Source of the DNA: UBA1738 sp045591565
GTDB taxonomy: Bacteria; Bacillota; Clostridia; UBA1381
Assembly: GCA_045591565.1 (NCBI GenBank)
Contig: JAZNTB010000075.1
Coordinates: 1 to 28,033, forward strand
Length of the DNA: 28,033 nt
Direction: 5' to 3'
Part shown: positions 7,522 through 14,785 of the stretch, piece after piece
Layout: each line of letters begins with the position of its first letter
How positions within the stretch are numbered: the stretch's first letter is position 1
The notes under the pieces: model-generated
The model's database searches: none
Told to the model about the DNA's origin: nothing
What the model saw: the letters and a program-made list of their open reading frames with translations, nothing else
Program-made: the position numbers and the translations under genes

Positions 7522-8088
7522 ATGTATATTTTAGCTATTAATGGAAGCCCGAACAGTGATGGTAACACTTCATTTCTTTTAAAAGAGGTTCTTTCCCACT
7601 GCACGGGAGCTGAATGCGAGCTCATAAACCTTCAGGAGATTATGATGAGCACAAAAACACCGTTTTGCGTAAGCTGCTCTAATCCGTGCAACAAGAGCTG
7701 CTATCGCGGAACAGCGCTTGATGAAGTTTTTTCTAAAGTTAAAAAAGCAGATTTTGTGATTTTTGGTTCACCCGTATACTTCGGGTCGATGTCAGCACAG
7801 CTTAAATCTTTTTTTGATAAAACCCGTGCAATTCGCGGAGAAAAAGCATGGCTTGGGAAACCGATGGCAGCCGTTAGTGTCGGCGCAACCAAATACGGAG
7901 GTCAGGAACGCACAATAGACCACATCCATGCCTGTGCATTGGTACATGGGATGCAGGTAATTGGCAACGGAAGCAGCATTGGAATGGGGCACTTCGGTGT
8001 GTCTGCACACAGACCTGCAAGCGAGGATGAATACGCAATTAAACAATGTGAAAGTCTTGCAAATGCTATTATGAATCATAAAGCATAG
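7522..8088 (+). CDS. Flavodoxin-fold NAD(P)H-dependent FMN reductase-like protein with a four-cysteine motif
   Basis: This 188-residue protein belongs to the FMN-reductase/flavodoxin-like superfamily. The N-terminal AINGSPNSDGNTSFL (5-19) is the FMN phosphate loop, and FGSPVYFGSMSAQLKSFFDK (81-100) is the second flavin-contacting segment, with SVGATKYGGQERT (119-131) as the third. Between strands two and three is a cysteine cluster C49-x2-C52-x3-C56-x3-C60. Iron-sulfur flavoproteins have a compact four-cysteine cluster at the equivalent place, although their classical spacing differs, so a [4Fe-4S] site is an inference. It has no signal peptide and is presumably a cytosolic redox protein with unknown partner. 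It sits between hpf and dnaG as a single gene with a GGGAGTG ribosome binding site. Plain NADPH:FMN oxidoreductase is the alternative. Confidence 0.8.
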   Translation: MYILAINGSPNSDGNTSFLLKEVLSHCTGAECELINLQEIMMSTKTPFCVSCSNPCNKSCYRGTALDEVFSKVKKADFVIFGSPVYFGSMSAQLKSFFDKTRAIRGEKAWLGKPMAAVSVGATKYGGQERTIDHIHACALVHGMQVIGNGSSIGMGHFGVSAHRPASEDEYAIKQCESLANAIMNHKA

Positions 8089-8187
8089 TATATTTTAAAT
8101 ATTTTGAAAAAAAATACATATTATAAAGGATTTTTTGATTAAAACGGCGTATTTAATAAAGGAAATATTTAAGGAAAGGAGATTTTT

Positions 8188-9957
8188 ATGCCACGGTATT
8201 CCGATGAGATTATTAATGAAATATTTTCTCAAAGTGATATTGTCGATTATGTTTCGCAATATGTAAAGCTTAGAAAAAACGGGCGAGACTACACCGGACT
8301 TTGTCCTTTTCATAAGGAAAAATCTCCATCCTTTCATGTAAATCAGGATAAACAGCTATTTCATTGTTTTGGTTGTGGTGCCGGAGGAAATCTTGTGCAG
8401 TTTGTAATGCGTTCCGAAGGTCTTGACTTTGTTGAAGCACTAAAGCTTATGGCAGACCGGGCGGGTATAGTTCTTCCTGAGGAAGACGGAGAAGCTGATG
8501 ACAAGCGCTACCAGCAGAAGAAACGAATTTACTCAATGAATAAAGCAGCAGCCCGGCTCTACTATGAAGTTTTGACAAAAAAAGAAGAGGGAAAGACCGG
8601 ACTTGAATATTTTAGCCAGAGAGAAATATCTTCTGCCACCATAACGAAATATGGACTTGGGTATGCGCCGGACAGCTTTGACTATCTCAAAACGCATATG
8701 AACAAGCTTGGTTTTACAGATGATGAACTTTTAGAGGCAGGTCTTTGCATAACCAAAAATGGTAAAGTATATGATAAATTCAGGGGAAGGGTGATGTTCC
8801 CGATTATCGACTTAAGGGGGAATGTAATCGCTTTCGGCGGAAGAATTATCAAAAGTGGGGAAAAGGATGGATTTAAACCTCCGAAATATTTAAACTCTGC
8901 CGAAACCCCTGTATTTAATAAGGGAAACAATTTATTTTCCCTAAATCTTGCCAAAAAAGCAAATCTTGAACAGTGTATTCTCTGTGAAGGATATATGGAT
9001 GTTATTTCGGTATATCAATCCGGGGTAGAAAACATAGTTGCTACGCTTGGTACAGCGGTTACAGAAAATCAGGCAAAACTGCTCATGAAATATACCAAGG
9101 AGATAGTTTTGTGCTATGACAGCGACGAGGCAGGACAAGCTGCAACAAAGCGTGCGATAAGTGTTATAGCCGGTGTTGGTGGAAAATGCCGTGTAATGCG
9201 TCTTAAAGGCGCAAAAGACCCTGATGAATACATAAGAAACAACGGAGTTGAGCTTTTCAAAAAAGCCGTAAAGGAGGCGCTTGCATCCACTGAATATCTT
9301 CTCCGGTTATCAAAGTCAAAATTTGATTTGGACAATCCTGACGGCAAGATAATGTTTGCGCAAGAGGCGGCAATGGTTTTATCTGAGATACCAAATGCCA
9401 TAGAAGTGGACGCTTATGTGAAAAAGCTTTCCGACGAAACCGGTCTCAGCAAGGAATCAATTTACGCTGAACTCAAAAAAATTAAATCACAGGGTAAACT
9501 TGGCGGCAGAGAAATTCGAACCGTCAAAACGATAAAAAACCAAAAAAATACACCTGTCAGAACTAAAACAATTGATGCTCAAAAGCGTCTGCTGGGATTG
9601 ATAATTGACAGCCGGAAGATTTACCTTCGGGTAAAAGAGGAGTTTTCTCCTGAGGACTTCTCTCTGGAATCTCTAAAAAGGCTTGCTGCAATGGTGTATG
9701 AACACCATGAAAAAGGAGAAATTATTGAACCCGCTTTGTTGATTAATGATTTTTCCGGAGAAGATGCAGATGTAGTTTCACAAGTATTTTGCATACCGGA
9801 GACCTACAATGACGAAGATAACACCATAATGCAGCTCGTAAACAGCATCAAATTAGATAAATTGGAAGAGGAACTAAAAAAAGCACAGGACGAAAATGAT
9901 ATCGTGAAGATAATGGAGCTTTTAAATTTACGATTAAAATTGGAAGGGAATAAGTAA
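8188..9957 (+). CDS. dnaG: DNA primase
   Basis: This 589-residue protein is a full-length bacterial primase, which makes RNA primers at the replication fork in association with the DnaB-type helicase. The N-terminal zinc-binding domain has C39, H42, C60 and C63 (CPFHKEKSPSFHV ... FHCFGCGAGGN). The catalytic core shows FGGRII (215-220) and PKYLNSAETPVFNKG (231-245). The TOPRIM part carries ILCEGYMDVISVY, with the metal-binding glutamate at 266, and CYDSDEAGQAA, with D310 and D312. The C-terminal third is the helical helicase-interaction domain, which is divergent, as is normal. An AAGGAG precedes the ATG. The stop TAA overlaps the rpoD ATG by one base (TAATG), which gives tight coupling to the sigma factor, as in the classical macromolecular synthesis operon. 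No rpsU lies upstream. Confidence 0.97.
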   Translation: MPRYSDEIINEIFSQSDIVDYVSQYVKLRKNGRDYTGLCPFHKEKSPSFHVNQDKQLFHCFGCGAGGNLVQFVMRSEGLDFVEALKLMADRAGIVLPEEDGEADDKRYQQKKRIYSMNKAAARLYYEVLTKKEEGKTGLEYFSQREISSATITKYGLGYAPDSFDYLKTHMNKLGFTDDELLEAGLCITKNGKVYDKFRGRVMFPIIDLRGNVIAFGGRIIKSGEKDGFKPPKYLNSAETPVFNKGNNLFSLNLAKKANLEQCILCEGYMDVISVYQSGVENIVATLGTAVTENQAKLLMKYTKEIVLCYDSDEAGQAATKRAISVIAGVGGKCRVMRLKGAKDPDEYIRNNGVELFKKAVKEALASTEYLLRLSKSKFDLDNPDGKIMFAQEAAMVLSEIPNAIEVDAYVKKLSDETGLSKESIYAELKKIKSQGKLGGREIRTVKTIKNQKNTPVRTKTIDAQKRLLGLIIDSRKIYLRVKEEFSPEDFSLESLKRLAAMVYEHHEKGEIIEPALLINDFSGEDADVVSQVFCIPETYNDEDNTIMQLVNSIKLDKLEEELKKAQDENDIVKIMELLNLRLKLEGNK

Positions 9958-11036
9958 TGTCAGATTTAGAAAACAAGAAGCAAATAGTTAAAGAGTTAAT
10001 TGAAAAAGGAAAAAACCACGGAGTTTTAACACATAAGGAAATAGTTCAATATTTTCTCGAGGCAGAATTTTCTACAGAAGAGGTAGAAACCATTTATGAT
10101 ACCCTTGAAAAAGAGGGTATTGAAGTCGTTGAAGATATGGACAAGGAGCTCGAGGAAATCGAGGTCTCTCAGGAGGAGCTTGAAGATTTATCCGTTCCTG
10201 AAGGTATCAATATCGACGACCATGTAAAAATGTATCTTAAAGAAATAGGCAAGGTCAATCTTCTCGACGCAGAGGAAGAAACCCGTCTTGCAAAGCAAAT
10301 GGCAGAAGGGGACGAAAATGCCAAGAAAAAACTGGCTGAGGCAAATCTTCGTCTTGTTGTAAGCATTGCCAAGAGATATGTCGGCAGAGGTATGATGTTC
10401 CTTGACCTTATTCAAGAAGGAAACCTTGGACTTATTAAAGCCGTTGACAAGTTTGACTACTCCAAAGGATATAAATTTAGTACCTATGCTACATGGTGGA
10501 TAAGACAGGCTATAACCCGTGCGATTGCCGATCAGGCAAGAACTATCCGTATTCCTGTTCATATGGTCGAAACAATAAATAAACTGGTCCGTGTTTCAAG
10601 ACAGCTTGTACAGGAGCTTGGCAGAGAACCAACTCCGGAAGAACTTGCCAAGGAACTGAATATGTCTGTAGAAAAGGTTAGGGAAATTTCCAAAATCTCA
10701 CAGGAGCCGGTATCTTTGGAAACACCTATCGGTGAGGAGGAAGACTCTCACCTTGGCGATTTTATTCCTGATGACGATGCTCCGGCACCATCAGAAGCTG
10801 CAAGCTTTGTTTTATTAAAAGAACAGCTTGTTGATGTTTTGAGAACTCTTACTCCGCGTGAAGAAAAGGTTTTAAGATTGCGTTTTGGTCTTGAAGACGG
10901 AAGACAAAGAACACTCGAAGAAGTAGGACGTGAGTTTAATGTTACCCGTGAGAGAATCAGACAGATTGAAGCAAAGGCGCTACGAAAGCTCCGTCACCCT
11001 TCACGCAGCAAAAAACTTAAGGATTACTTGGATTAA
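9957..11036 (+). CDS. rpoD: Primary RNA polymerase sigma factor (sigma-70/sigma-A)
   Basis: This 359-residue protein is the vegetative sigma factor of Gram-positive size, lacking the long non-conserved region of E. coli sigma-70. Region 1.1 spans about 1-60 and is acidic. Region 1.2 begins DDHVKMYLKEIGKVNLL (87-103). Region 2 has LRLVVSIAKRYVGRGM and the core-binding and -10 element FDYSKGYKFSTYATWWIRQA (166-185). Region 3 starts RTIRIPVHMVETINKL (195-210). Region 4 has LTPREEKVLRLRFGL and the -35-reading helix-turn-helix TLEEVGREFNVTRERIRQIE, ending in LRKLRHPSRSKKLKDYLD. It overlaps the dnaG stop codon by one base, with AAGGGA upstream. In Firmicutes the gene is usually called sigA. The promoters noted in this window (262, 6760, 18262, 26980) fit the sequence it would recognise. 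Confidence 0.97.
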   Translation: MSDLENKKQIVKELIEKGKNHGVLTHKEIVQYFLEAEFSTEEVETIYDTLEKEGIEVVEDMDKELEEIEVSQEELEDLSVPEGINIDDHVKMYLKEIGKVNLLDAEEETRLAKQMAEGDENAKKKLAEANLRLVVSIAKRYVGRGMMFLDLIQEGNLGLIKAVDKFDYSKGYKFSTYATWWIRQAITRAIADQARTIRIPVHMVETINKLVRVSRQLVQELGREPTPEELAKELNMSVEKVREISKISQEPVSLETPIGEEEDSHLGDFIPDDDAPAPSEAASFVLLKEQLVDVLRTLTPREEKVLRLRFGLEDGRQRTLEEVGREFNVTRERIRQIEAKALRKLRHPSRSKKLKDYLD

Positions 11037-11045
11037 GGAGATAAT

Positions 11046-12011
11046 ATGGATTGGATACAGGTTAGTATTTTTACTACATCAGCAGGTATTGAACCGGTAT
11101 CAGGTCGCCTTCTGCAGCTTGGTATTTACGGAATTGAAATTGAGGACGAGGCAGATTTTAAAGAATTCCTTGAAAATAATAAGGATGCATGGGATTATGT
11201 TGATGATGACCTCATCAAGCAAAAGTCAGGAGAAACCTGCATCAAAACATACATCAGTGCAAATGACCCTGATACGCTTTCTGCAATACGAGCATCAATG
11301 ATAGAACTTAAGGAATATGACGAAGGTGGTCAGTTTGGCCGTCTTGAGATTTCCCTTTCCAACATAAAGGAAGAGGACTGGAGTAATAACTGGAAAAAGT
11401 TTTTTCACACAATGGAAATAGGCGAAAATCTGATTGTTAAACCGTTCTGGGAAGATGTTGAGGAAACGAACAAAACAGTATTTGAAATAAATCCGGGGCT
11501 TAGCTTCGGAACAGGCTCGCATCATACAACAAGGCTTTGTCTTGAGGACATTGAAAAAACCATAAAAGATGGTGATGAAGTCCTTGACCTTGGTTGCGGC
11601 AGCGGTATACTGTCGGTTGTATCACTAATGTTTGGAGCAAAGTCAGCCTTGGCTGTTGATATCGACCCTAACTCTTTGGATACAGCTTATGAAAATCTTG
11701 CGAGAAATAATATTTCCCGGGAAAAGTATAATGTGTTAATTGGAAATATCTTATCGGACGATGAACTGCAGAAAAAAGTATTGGAGAAAAAATACGATGT
11801 TGTTCTTGCCAATATTGTTGCAGATGTTATAATTGCCGCCCTTCCGCTTGTAAAAAAGGCACTAAAGGAAGATGGCACATTTATTACTTCCGGAATAATA
11901 GAGGACAGAATTCAGGATGTACTTGATGCTTTGGCAGAAAACAGTTTTGAAGTCATCGGTGAAAAACGAAGTGCTGATTGGGCAGAATTCAAATGTAAAC
12001 TTGCTTTATAA
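11046..12011 (+). CDS. prmA: Ribosomal protein L11 methyltransferase
   Basis: This 321-residue protein matches PrmA, which trimethylates lysine and N-terminal residues of ribosomal protein L11. The N-terminal ferredoxin-like substrate-recognition domain spans about 1-100 and is followed by a linker with WSNNWKKFFHTMEIG (112-126). The SAM-binding Rossmann domain has INPGLSFGTGSHHTTRLCL (148-166) and motif I VLDLGCGSGILSVV (179-192). The acidic VDID follows, and motif IV is VLANIVADVI. Its AAGGAG ribosome binding site starts with the last base of the rpoD stop codon, so it is in the same transcription unit. PrmA next to rsmE is a common pair in Firmicutes. There is no sign of truncation. Confidence 0.95.
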   Translation: MDWIQVSIFTTSAGIEPVSGRLLQLGIYGIEIEDEADFKEFLENNKDAWDYVDDDLIKQKSGETCIKTYISANDPDTLSAIRASMIELKEYDEGGQFGRLEISLSNIKEEDWSNNWKKFFHTMEIGENLIVKPFWEDVEETNKTVFEINPGLSFGTGSHHTTRLCLEDIEKTIKDGDEVLDLGCGSGILSVVSLMFGAKSALAVDIDPNSLDTAYENLARNNISREKYNVLIGNILSDDELQKKVLEKKYDVVLANIVADVIIAALPLVKKALKEDGTFITSGIIEDRIQDVLDALAENSFEVIGEKRSADWAEFKCKLAL

Positions 12012-12022
12012 TAGGTGTACTT

Positions 12023-12760
12023 ATGTCAAAATTTTTTATACCGAGAGAAAATATAGGCTCGGACAAATTAATAATTAACGGTGAAGATGTAAATCATATT
12101 ATTAAGGTACTCAGATATTCTGTCGGTGACGAAATAGTTTGTTGTGACGGTATGGGAAATGACTACACGGCACGCATTTTGTCCTGTGGCAAAGAGATCG
12201 AATGCGAAATAATTAAAAAAGTCCAGGCAGAAACCGAATCCAACATTCATGTAATACTCATACAGGGAGTGCCGAAAGCTTCTAAAATGGATTATATTAT
12301 CCAGAAAACAACAGAGCTTGGAGTTTGTGAAATATACCCTTGCGAGATGTCAAGATGCGTTGCTAAAATCGAAAACAACAAAAAGATTGAGCGTTGGCAA
12401 AAAATTTCCCGTGAGGCAGCAAAACAATCGGGAAGAGGTATTGTGCCGCAAATACATAATCCAATAAGTATAAGAGAGGCAATAGATATTTTAAAGGCTC
12501 AGGATATATCATTTGTTCCTTACGAATGTGAAGATGAGAATTATTTGAAACCGATTTTGCAAGGAGCAAAAAAAACAAAAACAGTTGCTTTTCTAATAGG
12601 GCCGGAAGGCGGGTTTGACAAATTAGAAATCGAGTTGCTCAAAGAGTCCGGCATACCCTCGATATCTCTTGGAAGACGAATCCTGAGAACCGAAACCGCA
12701 GGAGAGGCAGTACTTTCTATGGTTATGTATGAAATCGGTGATATAAACGGAAAAATATAA
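12023..12760 (+). CDS. rsmE: 16S rRNA (uracil-1498-N3)-methyltransferase
   Basis: This 245-residue SPOUT-class methyltransferase fits RsmE in length and motifs. The N-terminal PUA-like RNA-binding domain includes EDVNHIIKVLRYSVGDEI (21-38). The C-terminal trefoil-knot domain has KASKMDYIIQKTTELGV (85-101), SRCVAK, KISREAAKQSGRG (127-139), the SAM-site FLIGPEGGFDKLE (190-202) and ISLGRRILRTETAGEAVLS (214-232). It methylates N3 of U1498 in the decoding region of the 30S subunit. It follows prmA by 11 bases with an AGGTG ribosome binding site. A hairpin follows its stop codon, so uvrB expression may be partly uncoupled from this gene. Confidence 0.95.
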   Translation: MSKFFIPRENIGSDKLIINGEDVNHIIKVLRYSVGDEIVCCDGMGNDYTARILSCGKEIECEIIKKVQAETESNIHVILIQGVPKASKMDYIIQKTTELGVCEIYPCEMSRCVAKIENNKKIERWQKISREAAKQSGRGIVPQIHNPISIREAIDILKAQDISFVPYECEDENYLKPILQGAKKTKTVAFLIGPEGGFDKLEIELLKESGIPSISLGRRILRTETAGEAVLSMVMYEIGDINGKI

Positions 12761-12768
12761 ATACCAGC

Positions 12769-12798
12769 AGCGTATCGCCAGAACAGGTGATACGCTTT
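12769..12798 (+). terminator. Hairpin between rsmE and uvrB (terminator or attenuator)
   Basis: The arms AGCGTATCGCC (12769-12779) and GGTGATACGCT (12786-12796) form an 11-bp stem with one G-U pair and a 6-base loop. What follows is TTTATGTGTATTT, a broken T-tract, so it may be a leaky terminator. I found no clear promoter or LexA-type palindrome between it and uvrB. Confidence 0.55.
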
Positions 12799-12823
12799 AT
12801 GTGTATTTAGGAAAGGCGCTAAA

Positions 12824-14785
12824 ATGGATAAATTTGAACTTATATCGGACTTTAAAATGTCCGGAGACCAGCCCAAAGCTGTACAGACCTTACTTGAGGG
12901 TATTGCGTCAGGAAATAAGTTTCAGACACTGGTGGGTGTAACCGGTTCAGGTAAAACCTTTACAATGGCAAACATAATTGCAAAGGTTAATAAGCCTACT
13001 CTTGTTTTAGCGCACAACAAAACACTCGCAGCTCAGCTTTTTAGCGAGTTCAAAGAGTTTTTTCCGAATAATGCGGTAGAATTCTTCGTGTCCTATTATG
13101 ACTATTATCAGCCGGAAGCTTATATTGCAGCGTCTGATACTTATATCGAAAAGGACTCATCTGTAAATGATGAGATTGATGAATTAAGACATAGCGCTAC
13201 ATTTGCTCTCTTTGAACGAAAGGATGTCATCATAGTATCAAGCGTTTCCTGCATATATGGCCTTGGCGATCCTGAAGATTATCAGAATTTGATGCTGTCT
13301 CTTCGAGTTGGAATGGTAAAGGACAGGGACGAAGTGTTAAAAAAGCTCGTCGATATGCAATACGAGCGCAATGATATCAATTTCATCAGAAACAAATTCA
13401 GAGTACATGGTGATGTCCTGGAAATATTTCCGTCAAATAACGGTGAGCACGCTATCAGAGTTGAGTTTTTCGGCGACGAAATCGACAGAATTGCTGAAAT
13501 TAATGTTACCACAGGCGAGATTGTAGGAACAAGAAATCATGTTGTTATTTCTCCTGCATCGCATTATGTTACAACAGGCGATAAAATGAAACTTGCGATT
13601 GCCGGAATTCTTGAAGAACTTGGCGAGCGAATAAGGTACTTTAAGGATAATAATATGCTCATAGAGGCACAGCGCATCGAACAAAGGACTATGTATGATG
13701 TTGAAATGCTTCAGGAAATAGGTTTCTGTCAGGGAATTGAGAACTATTCCAGACTTATAAGTGGTAGAAAACCGGGTTCCGCTCCATATACGCTTTTGGA
13801 TTATTTCCCGGATGATTTTCTTATGTTCATTGATGAGTCACATGTTACGGTATCACAGGTGCGTGCGATGTATAATGGTGACAGAGCAAGAAAAGAATCC
13901 CTGGTAAGATATGGTTTCAGACTTCCTTCTGCATTCGATAACAGACCGCTAAAGTTTGACGAATTTGAAAAAAGAATAAATCAGGTAATATTTACTTCTG
14001 CAACTCCCGGAGAATATGAAAAAGAGCATTCCTCTGCCTTTGCAGAGCAGCTTATCCGTCCTACCGGACTTTTAGACCCGCAAGTTTTGATAAGGCCGGT
14101 AGAACATCAAATTGACGATTTAATATCAGAAATAAATATGCGAAGTGAAAAAGATGAACGAGTTTTAGTCACTACGCTTACTAAAAAGATGGCTGAAAAC
14201 CTTACTGATTATCTGCGAGAAATGGGCATTAAGGTAAAATATATGCATTCGGAGATTAAAACCATCGAACGAACAGAGATAATACGGGATTTGCGCATGG
14301 GAAAATTCGATGTACTGGTAGGAATTAACCTATTAAGAGAAGGACTTGACCTTCCTGAAGTATCTCTGGTTGCTATTTTAGATGCCGATAAAGAAGGTTT
14401 CCTGCGAAGTGAAACCTCTCTTATACAAACGATTGGAAGGGCTGCGAGAAACGAAAACGGTCAGGTTATTATGTATGCAAACACTGTTACTGGGTCTATG
14501 CAACGCGCAATCGATGAAACAAAGCGCAGACGCAGCTATCAGGATAATTTTAACAAGGAGCATGGAATTGTACCGCGTACAATAAAGAAAGAAATACGCG
14601 AAATAATTGAGGCTGTAAAGGCTATAGAGCCGCAAGGTGCAGAAAAACAAGCTGTTAATTATAAGGTGATGATTGAAAACCTTCATGACGAAATGCTTCT
14701 GGCAGCTGAAAATCTCGAATTTGAAAAAGCAGCCGAAATCCGCGACAGAATTAAACATTTGAAAAAAGAGATGGGTGAACAATGA
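12824..14785 (+). CDS. uvrB: Excinuclease ABC subunit B
   Basis: This 653-residue protein is a full-length UvrB, the damage-verifying ATPase of nucleotide excision repair. Walker A is GVTGSGKTFTMAN (38-50). The flexible beta-hairpin region that inserts between DNA strands is YYDYYQPEAYI (about 90-100). Helicase motif II appears as FIDESHVT, followed by YNGDRARKESLVRYGFRLPS. Helicase motif VI is QTIGRAARN. The C-terminal UVR motif (VMIENLHDEMLLAAENLEFE to IKHLKKEMGEQ) contacts UvrC. The gene starts after GGAAAGG. Its stop overlaps the uvrA start by four bases (ATGA), which implies translational coupling of the two subunits. uvrC is not in the window. Confidence 0.98.
   Translation: MDKFELISDFKMSGDQPKAVQTLLEGIASGNKFQTLVGVTGSGKTFTMANIIAKVNKPTLVLAHNKTLAAQLFSEFKEFFPNNAVEFFVSYYDYYQPEAYIAASDTYIEKDSSVNDEIDELRHSATFALFERKDVIIVSSVSCIYGLGDPEDYQNLMLSLRVGMVKDRDEVLKKLVDMQYERNDINFIRNKFRVHGDVLEIFPSNNGEHAIRVEFFGDEIDRIAEINVTTGEIVGTRNHVVISPASHYVTTGDKMKLAIAGILEELGERIRYFKDNNMLIEAQRIEQRTMYDVEMLQEIGFCQGIENYSRLISGRKPGSAPYTLLDYFPDDFLMFIDESHVTVSQVRAMYNGDRARKESLVRYGFRLPSAFDNRPLKFDEFEKRINQVIFTSATPGEYEKEHSSAFAEQLIRPTGLLDPQVLIRPVEHQIDDLISEINMRSEKDERVLVTTLTKKMAENLTDYLREMGIKVKYMHSEIKTIERTEIIRDLRMGKFDVLVGINLLREGLDLPEVSLVAILDADKEGFLRSETSLIQTIGRAARNENGQVIMYANTVTGSMQRAIDETKRRRSYQDNFNKEHGIVPRTIKKEIREIIEAVKAIEPQGAEKQAVNYKVMIENLHDEMLLAAENLEFEKAAEIRDRIKHLKKEMGEQ

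Noticed and set aside
12761..12823. LexA/SOS box upstream of uvrB
   Set aside because: No palindrome like CGAAC-N4-GTTCG is present; the only inverted repeat is the long hairpin stem.
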